Below, in pieces: positions 46,279-54,605 of a DNA stretch of 64,000 bases. A program made the translations under genes and the position numbers. The stretch lies in NCBI RefSeq assembly GCF_013376005.1, contig NZ_JABMJK010000002.1, positions 620,001 to 684,000 of the forward strand. Direction: 5' to 3'. Each line of letters begins with the position of its first letter. Position 1 is the first letter of the stretch. Source of the stretch: Duganella sp. SG902 (GTDB taxonomy: Bacteria; Pseudomonadota; Gammaproteobacteria; Burkholderiales; Burkholderiaceae_D). A model generated the notes under the pieces. The model searched no databases. It had not been told where the DNA came from and worked only from the letters and a program-made list of their open reading frames with translations.

Positions 46279-47565
46279 TCAGAGCAGCAGGAAAGCCAGC
46301 GCGGCGACGGCGGTGGGGGCGAGGGCGCCGGCCAGCAGGCCCAGTGTGCCGATCGACTGAGCCTCGAAGCCGCAGCGCAGCAGTGCGGCACCGGCCGGAT
46401 TCGGGGCGTTGGCGATGACGGTTAGGCCGCCGCCGGTGACGGCGCCCGCCACCAGCATGTATTGCGACTGCGCCGAGATGCCGCTGATGAGCGAACCGAG
46501 GTAGGTGAGCGCGGCGTTGTCGGTGACGGCGGTCAGGCTCATCGCACCGAAGAACAGCGCCAGCGGCGACAGGCTTTCCACGATCGGTTGCAGCCACCAT
46601 TGCTGCATCCCGCCCAGCACCACCAGCCCCGCCAGGAAGAAGCCGACCAGCAGACCTTCCTTGATGATCAGCGGATTCTGGTAGCGCTGGTAAGCCGTGG
46701 TGAATCCCAGGAACAGCATGAACACGCCAAGGAACAGCACCGGATGATGGCCCAGCACCACCACCGCCGCCAAAAAGCCGAGATGGATCAGCGTCACCGC
46801 CAACGGCACTGCCGGCGCGGTATCTGCCGCAGCGCTGGCGCCCGGCGCCCGCAAATGCTTGCGCAGCGCGAAGCTGACCGCAGTGGCGTTGATGACGACC
46901 GCCACCGCCGCTTTCCAGCCGAAGTGCTGCGCCATGTAGGCGCTGTCCCAGTTCCACGTGCCGGCCACCATCAGCACCGGCGGCGCGGCGTAGGCGGTCA
47001 GCAGGCCGCCGATCGAGACATTCACGAACAGCACGCCCAGCGCCGCATACTTCAGCCACTCCGGCATGCCGTCACGGAAGATCAGCGGCGCCAGCATCAG
47101 CGCCGCCAGCGTCATCGCGGCCGGTTCGGTGATCAGCGAGCCGGTCAGCGGCACCAGCGCCAGGCCGAACCACACCAGCGCCAGTTCGGTTGCCACCGGC
47201 ATCAGCTTGGCCAGGCCCAGCAGCACGCGCTGGACGATGTCCATCACCGGCCGCGAGGCCGCCACCACCATTACCACAAACACAAACAGCGGCTCGGTGT
47301 ACTGGCGCGATTCGGCATACGCAATCGCCGCTTGGCCGCCGTTGAGGAAGGCGATGCTTGCCATCAGCACAAACGCCCAGAAACCAAACACCACCTCCAC
47401 CTCGCCCAGCAGATGGAACAGCCCGGCATGGCGCGGATGACGGTGCGCCAGCACCTCGAATGACTTGGCGGCGAAGGTGTGCAGCAGCGCCAGTCCGAAC
47501 AGAACGGCGCCGACGATTTGTATGGTTTGCAAAGTGTGTCCTTTGATAATTTCCCCAATGAACAT
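46279..47565 (-). CDS. Putative Na+/H+ antiporter
   Basis: 428-residue inner-membrane protein with about 11-12 hydrophobic segments. It resembles the putative Na+/H+ antiporter family (Pfam Na_H_antiport_3) from memory: EVEVVFGFWAFVLMASIAFLNGG near the N-terminus, FVVMVVAASRPVMDIV, and the two charged helix breaks LTGSLITEPAAMTLAALML and MSLTAVTDNAALTYLGSLI with T-E-P-A and T-D-N-A, likely ion-binding positions. Convergent with the STY0301-type gene and divergent from imuA, whose LexA box lies 47 bases from this start; SOS effects on it are possible. Confidence 0.8.
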   Translation of the reverse strand: MFIGEIIKGHTLQTIQIVGAVLFGLALLHTFAAKSFEVLAHRHPRHAGLFHLLGEVEVVFGFWAFVLMASIAFLNGGQAAIAYAESRQYTEPLFVFVVMVVAASRPVMDIVQRVLLGLAKLMPVATELALVWFGLALVPLTGSLITEPAAMTLAALMLAPLIFRDGMPEWLKYAALGVLFVNVSIGGLLTAYAAPPVLMVAGTWNWDSAYMAQHFGWKAAVAVVINATAVSFALRKHLRAPGASAAADTAPAVPLAVTLIHLGFLAAVVVLGHHPVLFLGVFMLFLGFTTAYQRYQNPLIIKEGLLVGFFLAGLVVLGGMQQWWLQPIVESLSPLALFFGAMSLTAVTDNAALTYLGSLISGISAQSQYMLVAGAVTGGGLTVIANAPNPAGAALLRCGFEAQSIGTLGLLAGALAPTAVAALAFLLL

Positions 47566-47611
47566 GGTACATCAAAGGCAGGTAAACCTTGCCAAACAAC
47601 GGTGCAAGGAG

Positions 47612-47631
47612 TACTGTTTATTTATACAGTA
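47612..47631. promoter_or_regulatory. LexA (SOS) box upstream of imuA-imuB
   Basis: TACTGTTTATTTATACAGTA: the CTG-N10-CAG core with AT-rich centre and TA flanks matches the E. coli LexA consensus almost perfectly. It lies 17 bases before the imuA start codon, expected to block transcription until DNA damage. Confidence 0.93.
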
Positions 47632-47647
47632 TTTGCGATATAATGCC

Positions 47648-48343
47648 ATGACCCTCCCGGAAACCGTGCACCCGTCCTTGTGGCGGGCCGATCAACTCGC
47701 CCAGAGCGCCACGCGCTGCCTGGACACTGGCTTTGCCGCCTTGTCGGCGCAGCTGCCCGGCGGCGGCTGGCCGCTCGGCACCTTGATCGACCTGCTGCTG
47801 CTGCAGCACGGCATTGGCGAGCTGCGCCTGCTGCAGCCGGCGCTGTCCGCGCTGGGCAAGCGGCCCATCGTGCTCCTGCAACCGCCGCATCCGCCGCAGG
47901 CGCTGGCGCTGGCGGCGCTGGGTATCGAGCCGTCGCAACTGCTGTGGGTGCGCAGTGGCGCCAAGGCCAGCGATGCGCTGTGGGCCGCCGAGCAAATCCT
48001 GCGCAGCGGCTGTTGCGGTGCCTTGCTGCTGTGGCAGCAGCACGCGCGCGGCGAAACGCTGCGGCGCCTGCATCTGGCGGCACAAAGCGGCGAGACCTTG
48101 TTCTGGATGCTGCGGCCGTTGGCGGCGGCCCAGGAGGCATCGCCGGCGCCGTTGCGGTTGTCGCTCAGGCCAGCGGCGGGCGGCATCGACATCGGCTTTG
48201 TCAAACGACGCGGGCCGCAGCGTGACGCGCCCTTGTTTTTACCTTTAACGCCTTCTTTGCTTCAACGTCATGCGCCTCTGGATCGCGATACACCTGCCAC
48301 GGCTCCCGCTCGAAGTATTTCGCCCGTGCTGGTCGGCGGATGA
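47648..48343 (+). CDS. imuA: Translesion synthesis-associated protein ImuA
   Basis: 231-residue RecA-like accessory protein of damage-induced mutagenesis. Start MTLPETVHPSLWRADQL is chosen (an upstream frame would include the LexA box). Family features: FAALSAQLPGGGWPLGTLIDLLL (relic of a RecA-type loop, quoted in part), PIVLLQPPHPPQALALAALGI, LLWVRSGAKASDALWAAEQIL and GETLFWMLRP. In relatives ImuA works with ImuB, the beta clamp and DnaE2. It overlaps imuB by 74 bases. The C-terminus after SLRPA is variable. Confidence 0.9.
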   Translation: MTLPETVHPSLWRADQLAQSATRCLDTGFAALSAQLPGGGWPLGTLIDLLLLQHGIGELRLLQPALSALGKRPIVLLQPPHPPQALALAALGIEPSQLLWVRSGAKASDALWAAEQILRSGCCGALLLWQQHARGETLRRLHLAAQSGETLFWMLRPLAAAQEASPAPLRLSLRPAAGGIDIGFVKRRGPQRDAPLFLPLTPSLLQRHAPLDRDTPATAPARSISPVLVGG

Positions 48344-49742
48344 TGGCACGGTGGTGCTGGAGCAGGAGCGCGTGATTGCCTTGTCGGATGCCGCGTATGC
48401 GGCCGGCGTGCGGACCGGCTTGCGGCGCGGCGGCGCCATCATGCTGGCGCCGCAATCGCAATTCCAGCAGCGCGCGCCCGAGTTGGAAGCGGAAGCGCTG
48501 CAAGCCGTGGCGCTGGCGCTGCTGCAATACACGCCGCAACTGGCGCAGGCGGAGGAAGCCACGCTGCTGCTGGACGTGGGCGCCAGCCTGCGCCTGTTCG
48601 GCGGCATCCACGCGCTGTGCCGCAAGGTGGCGCACAGCGTGCGCGCGTTGGGCTTTACCGGCTGGCTCAGCTGCGCCCCCACCGCGCGCGGCGCCTGGCT
48701 GCTGGCCTGCAGCAACGCCGGGCGCGCCTTGAAGATGGACTCGCTGGAACGCAAACTGGCGTCGCTGCCGGTCGACCTGCTGCCGCCCGCGCGCGCCTAC
48801 CTGGGCTGGCTGGAAGGCATAGGCTGCATGACCTTGGGCGAGCTGTATCGTTTGCCGCGTCCCGGCTTGCAGCGTCGTTGCGGCCGCCCCTTGCTGGACA
48901 TGCTGGACGATGCCCACGGCGTCCGTCCCGAACTGCACGAATGGCTGCAAGCGCCCACCAGCTTTCACGCCAAAATGGAATTGTTCGACCGCGTGGAAAA
49001 CGCCGAAGCCTTGCTGTTCGGCGCGCATCGCCTGCTGCTGCAACTGACAGGCTGGCTGAGCGCACACCAGCTGGCGGTCGAACGCATCCGCCTGCTGCTG
49101 GAGCACGAGCGCGGCCGCAGCGCCGGCCCGCCCACCGTGATCGAAGTGGTGCTGGCCGAGCCCACATGGAAAGACACCCATCTGGTGCGCCTGCTGAAGG
49201 AGCGCCTGGCCAAGCAGGAACTGGACGCCCCGGTGATCGGCCTGCGCCTCGAAGCGCCACAAGTGCAGCCGATGGCGCCGCTCAGCGATTCACTCTTTCC
49301 CGAGCCGGGCGGCAGCAAGGAAGACTGGCAGCGCCTGCTGGAACTGCTGGCCGCGCGGCTGGGGCCGGAGAACGTGCTGCAAGCCGTGCCCAGCGCCGAC
49401 TACCGGCCCGAGCAGGCCAACACCTGGCTCAGCATCCAGAAAAAAGTCCGCCCGGCCGAAGCGCGTGCCCAGCTGCCGCCGGACATGGGCAGCCTGCCGC
49501 GTCCGACCTGGCTGCTGGCCAAACCGATCCCGCTGCTGATGCGCGACCACCGTCCTTACTACGGCTCGCCGCTGCGCATCCGCTCGACCGGCGAGCGCAT
49601 CGAGGCCGGCTGGTGGGGCGAGATGCTGACCCGCGATTACTTCATGGCCCAGGGCCAAGACCACGCCCACTACTGGCTGTTCAAGGAACGCAGCGCGTCC
49701 GACAAGGAGCCGCGCTGGTATCTGCAAGGCCTGTTCGGTTAG
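48270..49742 (+). CDS. imuB: Y-family polymerase-like protein ImuB
   Basis: 490-residue DinB-like protein. It opens MRLWIAIHLPRLPLEVF where active Y-family enzymes carry a catalytic Asp (D-x-D), and lacks the usual S-(I/L)-DE motif (it has LLLDVGASLRLFGG), in line with ImuB being a catalytically dead adaptor. Palm, fingers and a little-finger region follow, with a C-terminal RIRSTGERIEAGWWGEMLTRDYFMAQ block typical of ImuB and contacts to DnaE2 and the clamp. Overlaps imuA by 74 bases. The partner dnaE2, usually next in the operon, is absent here; a DUF1653 gene converges instead. Confidence 0.92.
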   Translation: MRLWIAIHLPRLPLEVFRPCWSADDGTVVLEQERVIALSDAAYAAGVRTGLRRGGAIMLAPQSQFQQRAPELEAEALQAVALALLQYTPQLAQAEEATLLLDVGASLRLFGGIHALCRKVAHSVRALGFTGWLSCAPTARGAWLLACSNAGRALKMDSLERKLASLPVDLLPPARAYLGWLEGIGCMTLGELYRLPRPGLQRRCGRPLLDMLDDAHGVRPELHEWLQAPTSFHAKMELFDRVENAEALLFGAHRLLLQLTGWLSAHQLAVERIRLLLEHERGRSAGPPTVIEVVLAEPTWKDTHLVRLLKERLAKQELDAPVIGLRLEAPQVQPMAPLSDSLFPEPGGSKEDWQRLLELLAARLGPENVLQAVPSADYRPEQANTWLSIQKKVRPAEARAQLPPDMGSLPRPTWLLAKPIPLLMRDHRPYYGSPLRIRSTGERIEAGWWGEMLTRDYFMAQGQDHAHYWLFKERSASDKEPRWYLQGLFG

Positions 49743-49927
49743 TCGAGCGGCCTGAAGCGTTGCACCTGCTTGCCATCCACCTCGATCAGCTCGAAGAACA
49801 CCTCGCGCGGACGGCACCAGATGGAACCGTTGGCGGCACGATATACAATCATGGTCGAGAGGTCGGACTCCAGCGTGGCTTCGCACACCAGTTCGTAGAT
49901 ACCGCCTTTGTAGTGTTGGTAACGCAT
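49739..49927 (-). CDS. DUF1653-domain protein
   Basis: 62-residue small protein [20 protein letters not shown]..., matching the short DUF1653 family: H-Y-K-G-G-x-Y at the N-terminus, MIVYR in the middle and the (I)[10 protein letters not shown] motif near residue 38-47. Function is unknown; such proteins have a compact beta fold. It is divergent from the alpha/beta hydrolase gene with 11 bp between starts and its stop overlaps that of imuB. Confidence 0.85.
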   Translation of the reverse strand: MRYQHYKGGIYELVCEATLESDLSTMIVYRAANGSIWCRPREVFFELIEVDGKQVQRFRPLD

Positions 49928-49938
49928 TTTCCATTCCT

Positions 49939-50697
49939 ATGAAATCACAACGACAAGAATTTATCGGCGCGCACGGCCACAAGCTGGCGGCGCGCCTCGA
50001 TGGGCCGGATGGCGAGGTCAAGGCCTACGCGCTGTTCGCCCACTGCTTCACCTGTGGCAAGGACGTGCTGGCCGCCCGGCGCGTGGCGGAAGCGCTGACC
50101 GAGCATGGCATCGCCGTACTGCGCTTCGATTTTACCGGGCTGGGCGCCAGCGACGGCGAGTTCGCCAACACCAATTTCTCGTCCAATCTGGCCGACCTGG
50201 TTGCCGCCGCTGATTTCATGCGCGAGCACTACGCCGCGCCGCGCTTGCTCATCGGTCACAGCCTCGGCGGCGCCGCCGCGCTGGCCGCGGCCGAACAGAT
50301 GCCGGAGGTGAAAGCCGTGGTCACCATTGCCGCGCCCAGCAGCCCGTCTTACGTCACCGGCATGTTCAGCAAACATCTGGAGGAAATTGCGCGCGAGGGC
50401 GAGGCGGAGGTGCAACTGGCGGGGCGGCCGTTCCGCATCAAGCAGCAATTCGTGGAAGACGCCGGCGGGCACAATTTGAAGTTGAAGATCGCCGGCCTGC
50501 GCCGCGCCTTGCTGGTCATGCATGCGCCCAACGACGACACGGTCAGTCTCAACAACGCCATGGAGATTTTCACGGCGGCCAAGCATCCGAAAAGCTTTAT
50601 CTCGTTGGACGATGCCGACCATCTGCTGACGGGCCGCGAAGACGCCGTCTACGTCGCCAACCTGATTGCGGCCTGGGCCGACCGCTATCTGGTTTAA
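49939..50697 (+). CDS. Alpha/beta hydrolase
   Basis: 252-residue cytosolic serine hydrolase. Strand [11 protein letters not shown], the nucleophile elbow GHSLGG (Ser108), [15 protein letters not shown] (Asp) and [11 protein letters not shown] (His) define the catalytic triad. Proteins of this type are often fused to or encoded with an OsmC domain in proteobacteria; here no OsmC part is present. Substrate unknown. Divergent from the DUF1653 gene; the 3' end overlaps the convergent 112-residue protein gene by 4 bases. Confidence 0.87.
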   Translation: MKSQRQEFIGAHGHKLAARLDGPDGEVKAYALFAHCFTCGKDVLAARRVAEALTEHGIAVLRFDFTGLGASDGEFANTNFSSNLADLVAAADFMREHYAAPRLLIGHSLGGAAALAAAEQMPEVKAVVTIAAPSSPSYVTGMFSKHLEEIAREGEAEVQLAGRPFRIKQQFVEDAGGHNLKLKIAGLRRALLVMHAPNDDTVSLNNAMEIFTAAKHPKSFISLDDADHLLTGREDAVYVANLIAAWADRYLV

Positions 50698-51032
50698 AAG
50701 TCTTCCGACAAATCTTTCCAGCCCTTGCTGGCGGCGAAAGCAGTGAACTCGTCCGGCGCTTCCAGCACCAGCAAGCGGCCTTCCTGCAGCACCGGATCGC
50801 CGGCCGTCAGGTCGGGGCCCTTGTAGCCGACGGTGCGCAGTTGCGCCACCACCGAAGCGATCAGCGCCTTGTCCTTGTGCAGGCCGCTGATCGGCGCCTT
50901 GAAATCCACGTACACATCAATGGCGCCATAACCTTCGTCGAAGATACGGATCGCCTTGGCGTCGTGGGCACGGCCGGAGCCGTCGGTGGCCTTGAAAGGG
51001 CCGCTCAGTTGGATATCAGTGTCATTGTTCAT
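50694..51032 (-). CDS. Conserved-looking protein of unknown function
   Basis: 112 residues from the start [13 protein letters not shown] (a start 18 bases upstream would add MVYAAH). Soluble, no signal or membrane segment; predicted alternating strands and helices ([45 protein letters not shown]). I do not recognise a family. It is downstream of, and probably transcribed separately from or read through by, the M61 peptidase gene's neighbour orientation: the peptidase stop is 34 bases downstream of this start on the same strand order, so the peptidase gene precedes it. Confidence 0.65.
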   Translation of the reverse strand: MNNDTDIQLSGPFKATDGSGRAHDAKAIRIFDEGYGAIDVYVDFKAPISGLHKDKALIASVVAQLRTVGYKGPDLTAGDPVLQEGRLLVLEAPDEFTAFAASKGWKDLSEDF

Positions 51033-51065
51033 GTGCGCAGCATACACCAAACGACACCGGGCCTC

Positions 51066-52940
51066 TTACTTTAAGGGCTGCAAAATCGCCCCAAGGCGAT
51101 CTGGCGTACCTTCGATGCGTTCCAGGCGCGGATATCTCAGGCCGCCGTGGTAGTCCAGCGCCACCTCCTGGTACAGGCCGCCTTTCCTGATCAGCAGCTT
51201 GATCGGCTCTTTCGCAGCCTTGGCGGCGGTCACGGCGGCGCGCAGCAGTTCCGGCTTGTAGGCGCGGCCGTTGACCGCCACCAGCACATTGCCGCCCGCC
51301 AAGCCGGCCTTGAAGGCCACGCCTTCCCACTGCAAGGCCTCCAGCTTGCCATCGGCTCCCACCGAGAAGCCCAGAGAATACTGGAAGTTGGCCGACTTGC
51401 TCAGGTCCTCCTGCGCTTTCAGGAAGTCGGTCTGTTTTTCGGTGTAGACCAGTTTCCAGCCGGCACGGGCGAGGCCGTCCAGCGGGGCGCCCGGGCCGTG
51501 GCCATCGAGGCGGCTGCGCAGGAAGGGCGCCCAGTCGTAAGCCTGCACCGCGTTCAGCGCCTTCACCACGTCGTCGAAGGTGTAGTGCTTGGCGACATTG
51601 ACGCCGTCATCCACGCCAAAGAAGTTGCGGGCGAAATCGTTCAGCGATTTCTTCTCGCCCGACAGTTCGCGGATCTTGGTGTCGGCATCCAGCCAGATCA
51701 GTTGGCCTTCCGAGTAGTAATCCTCGGCGCGCTGCCAGTTGTTCCAGCCCTGCGGACGGCGCGCATTGACGATAGGATCGTTGACGGTGTCCTGCACCGC
51801 GCGCCATGCGCGGCCCTTGACGTTGTCGTAGCGGGCGGCGGTGGCGGCGATCAGGTCGCGCGTGTGTTCCGGCTTGATCAGGCCCGAACGCGCGGCCAGC
51901 ACGGCGCCCCAGTACTGGGTCTGGCCCTCGTACACCCACAGCAATTCGTTTTGCAGCGGGGTGTTGAAGTCCGGCACGTTCTGGCCGGCAGGGCGGCGGA
52001 ACTTGCCGTTCCACGAGTGGGTGAATTCGTGCGACAGCAGCTCGCGCCGCGCCTCGTATTTATTCCACTCGGTGAAGTAGCCCAGCTTGACGCCATTCTC
52101 GCTCGACTGGTGGTGCTCGCGGCCGATGCCTCCGAATTCATCGCTGATGGCGAACAGGAAATCGTAGTGCTTGTAATGCTGCGAGTTGAACAGCTTGTAG
52201 GCCTGCCGCACCATCTCGCGGTGCGGCGCGATCTGTTCCGGCGTGGCTTCCAGCTGCTCGGGCGAATCGGCCACCACGTTCAGGCGCACCGGAATCTTCG
52301 CGCCCGGATCGAGGTCGATCTGGCGGAAGTAGCGGCCGGCGAACAGCGGCGAATCGATCAGGGTTTCCAGGTCCAGCGGCTTGAAGGCCACCTCGTCGCC
52401 CTGGCGCTCCTGCTGCTCCAGCGCGCTGCCGTACTGCCAGCCCGGCGGCACGGTCAGGTTGGGCTGCACCGTGATGCGGCGGCTGTTGTAGCCGGCCGGG
52501 TACAGCGTCACCGACTGCCATTGCACGCCGACGATGTCGTTGGTCATGGTGGTGCGGCCCTGGTTGGGCTCCACCGGCGACAGGTACTGGAATTCCACTT
52601 CGACCCCGCTCGCGCCCTTTGGCACCTCGAGGTGGAAGGCGTACACATTGACCGGATCGCGCTGCCATTCCAGCGGCTGGCCGTTGGCGCTGACCTTCAG
52701 GCCGGCGAACTGGTTGAGCGCGCCGCTGGGGCCGTGGTTGCCGGGAATCCACTGCGGATACAGCAGCGTCAGCTTGCCGGGTCTGGCCGGGATGCTTTCG
52801 CGCACGCGGAAGATGTTTTGCGCGGTGTCGGAGGCATCGACTTTCAGAACGATGGTGCCCGGATAGGGCTGATCGGAGGCGGCCTGGGCGCTGAAGGCGG
52901 TAGCCAGCACGGCGGCAAGTACGGCGCGGGTCAAAGACAT
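51066..52940 (-). CDS. M61-family (glycyl aminopeptidase-like) metallopeptidase with PDZ domain
   Basis: 624 residues with a signal peptide (MSLTRAVLAAVLATAFSAQA). The N-terminal beta domain precedes a thermolysin-like catalytic domain with zinc motif HEFTH (His304, Glu305, His308), GxxEHHxS segment (GIGREHHQSSENG) and a downstream glutamate in ELLWVYEGQTQYWG. A PDZ domain occupies about residues 500-610 (LGFSVGADGKLEALQWEGVAFKAGLAGGNVLVAVNGR, in part). Predicted periplasmic or secreted aminopeptidase. Transcribed as the upstream neighbour of the small unknown gene at 50694-51032. Confidence 0.93.
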   Translation of the reverse strand: MSLTRAVLAAVLATAFSAQAASDQPYPGTIVLKVDASDTAQNIFRVRESIPARPGKLTLLYPQWIPGNHGPSGALNQFAGLKVSANGQPLEWQRDPVNVYAFHLEVPKGASGVEVEFQYLSPVEPNQGRTTMTNDIVGVQWQSVTLYPAGYNSRRITVQPNLTVPPGWQYGSALEQQERQGDEVAFKPLDLETLIDSPLFAGRYFRQIDLDPGAKIPVRLNVVADSPEQLEATPEQIAPHREMVRQAYKLFNSQHYKHYDFLFAISDEFGGIGREHHQSSENGVKLGYFTEWNKYEARRELLSHEFTHSWNGKFRRPAGQNVPDFNTPLQNELLWVYEGQTQYWGAVLAARSGLIKPEHTRDLIAATAARYDNVKGRAWRAVQDTVNDPIVNARRPQGWNNWQRAEDYYSEGQLIWLDADTKIRELSGEKKSLNDFARNFFGVDDGVNVAKHYTFDDVVKALNAVQAYDWAPFLRSRLDGHGPGAPLDGLARAGWKLVYTEKQTDFLKAQEDLSKSANFQYSLGFSVGADGKLEALQWEGVAFKAGLAGGNVLVAVNGRAYKPELLRAAVTAAKAAKEPIKLLIRKGGLYQEVALDYHGGLRYPRLERIEGTPDRLGAILQPLK

Positions 52941-53014
52941 AATGGTTTAATAAAACGGTTGACAAGAGGAAGAGTGTAGCACGCAGGAAACGAAAAAATT
53001 TTTTAAAAAAACCT

Positions 53015-53042
53015 CTTGAAAGCCATTTGGTCCGACTTATAT
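53015..53042 (+). promoter_or_regulatory. Candidate sigma-32 (heat-shock) promoter of the Hsp20 gene
   Basis: CTTGAAA (53015-53021) is an exact sigma-32 -35 box; after 14 bases CTTATAT (53036-53042) is a partial match to the -10 consensus CCCCATWT. Transcription from here would give a 5' leader of about 65-70 bases before the Hsp20 start. Confidence 0.65.
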
Positions 53043-53048
53043 GGGGAT

Positions 53049-53115
53049 CAGCGGTTGCCTGATTGTGGGGGCCGCGAACTTCTTCATATCGCTTATTTTG
53101 AAAAGGATATCTATC
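53049..53115 (+). promoter_or_regulatory. ROSE-like RNA thermometer in the Hsp20 leader
   Basis: The 3' hairpin pairs ATATCGCTT (53086-53094) with AAAGGATAT (53102-53110), burying the AAGGA Shine-Dalgarno 6 bases before the start codon. The core pairs UCGCU against AGGA, the hallmark U-Y-G-C-U of ROSE elements with its G-G mismatch. An upstream stem (ATCAG / CTGAT, 53047-53063) may form a second hairpin. Heat would melt the stem and free the ribosome site. Confidence 0.7.
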
Positions 53116-53568
53116 ATGCGTACTTTTGATCTCACCCCTCTGTATCGTTCCGCTATCGGCTTTGATCGTCTGGCACAAATGCTGAATGACGCCCAGCGCA
53201 ATGACACTCCAAGCTATCCCCCATACAACATCGAGCTGGTCTCGGACGACCAGTATCGGATCGTCATGGCGCTGGCCGGCTTCAGCCGCGAAGAAATCGA
53301 CATCACCTTCGAGCGTGACTCGCTGACCGTGGTGGGCCGCAAGCAGAAGGACGCCACCGAGCGCACCTACCTGCACCGTGGCATCGCGGCGCGCGATTTC
53401 GAGCAGCGCTTCCAACTGGCCAACCACGTCAAGGTGACCGGCGCCAGCTTCGACAACGGCATGCTCACCATCGAACTGGTGCGTGAGATTCCGGAGGCAC
53501 TGAAGCCACGCAAGATCGTCATCGACGGTGGCGACAACGTGACCGCGCTGGAGCAGCGCGCAGCGTAA
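53116..53568 (+). CDS. Hsp20-family small heat-shock protein (IbpA-like)
   Basis: 150-residue alpha-crystallin-type chaperone that binds aggregating proteins under heat stress. The N-terminus MRTFDLTPLYRSAIGFDRL is IbpA-like; the crystallin domain spans about 35-130 (YNIELVSDDQYRIVMALAGFSREEIDI; FEQRFQLANHVKVTGASFDNGMLTIEL, both in part), and an ending (AL)KPRKI motif is present. A longer in-frame start at 53041 is rejected because it would translate the RNA thermometer leader. A sigma-32 box and ROSE-like hairpin precede it, and a terminator follows. Confidence 0.95.
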   Translation: MRTFDLTPLYRSAIGFDRLAQMLNDAQRNDTPSYPPYNIELVSDDQYRIVMALAGFSREEIDITFERDSLTVVGRKQKDATERTYLHRGIAARDFEQRFQLANHVKVTGASFDNGMLTIELVREIPEALKPRKIVIDGGDNVTALEQRAA

Positions 53569-53590
53569 GCCCGCGTTAGCGCAGTGGTTC

Positions 53591-53620
53591 AAACTGGCCG
53601 GTTGATCCGGCCAGTTTTAC
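53591..53620 (+). terminator. Rho-independent terminator after the Hsp20 gene
   Basis: Stem AAACTGGCCGG / CCGGCCAGTTT (53591-53601 and 53607-53617) with a 5-base loop, followed by TTTTAC. It lies between convergent genes and its A and T flanks allow use in both directions. Confidence 0.85.
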
Positions 53621-53627
53621 GTTGTGC

Positions 53628-54451
53628 TCAGCGTTGGCGGCGACGGCGCGCGCGCCCGGCGCCCAGCAGCGCCAGGCCGGCGCCGAACAGCGCGTAGCTG
53701 GCCGGCTCGGGCACCGGCGAGGACGGCGGGAACTGCGACAGGTCGGCGCTGACAGTGAATTCCAGCACGCCGCTTTTGGCGCCGGCCGTGGTGTTGTCGT
53801 AGACCAGGTTCAGCGTCCTGGAGTAGGCCTCGCTTTTGGGCAGCAGGGCGTCCGCCTCGCCACGCAGGTCGAGCGTGCCGGCGGCCACCGTGTCCGACGC
53901 GTATTCCCACGCGCCCACCTGGCCGATGGCGGCGTACAGCTGGGAGAACCCCACCGACGAGGTGAACGCGGGGCCGGCGATCAGCCCGCTGCTGGAGGCG
54001 CTGACCGCGGCGTCGGCGTCGATCCGCAGGCCGGTGTGCGCCGACAGCTCAAACGTCACCACGCCGGTCGTCGCGCGGCTGCCCACGTCGTAGCGGCCGC
54101 TGTTGGCGCCATTGCTCTGAGAGGCCGCCTGCAGCCACAGCGTCTCCAGCGTGCCGGCGCCGCTGGCCGACGCCCACTGGTTGAAATAGGTGCCTGAGTT
54201 GCTGTGGCAACCGACTGGGCCGGCCCGGCGGCGGTCAGCGTGCTGTCCTGGTCCAGCGTCAGCACGCGCGCGGCCGGCGGCGCCGCCGACGTCAGCGTGA
54301 ACGATGGCGTGATGCCGTCGGTCAGGTCGAGATCGATGAGCGTGACGCGGAAATTGCCCAATGACGAGGCCGAGCTGTGGGCGGCGCTGGCGCTGGCCGC
54401 CGCCATGCCGAGGCAGGCGGCCAGCAGTTTTACGAAGGTGAAATTTTTCAT
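53628..54451 (-). pseudogene. PEP-CTERM sorted exported protein interrupted by a frameshift
   Basis: One frame starts at 54451 with a signal peptide (MKNFTFVKLLAACLGMAAAS) and reads to about 54205 (DSTLTAAGPAQSVA); the remainder lies in another frame (HSNSGTYFNQWASASGAGTLE...) and ends in a classic PEP-CTERM sorting signal, VPEPASYALFGAGLALLGAG followed by RARRRRQR. Neither frame alone has both ends, so a single-base indel near 54195-54215 has split the gene. If corrected it would be a secreted surface protein of about 270 residues for the exosortase system. The break may be a real mutation or a sequencing error. Confidence 0.75.
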
Positions 54452-54605
54452 GGCGCATCCTTTCAAGTCGGGGAAAACCCACGCCCATATTAACAATATT
54501 TCATCAAAATGGGCGGGCGCGCGCCACAGAATTGGTTAAGTAGGGCCTAAGTTTTTTCCCGCATATTGGATACATCTAAAGTCTTCATTCACAAGGAGAA
54601 CCGTT

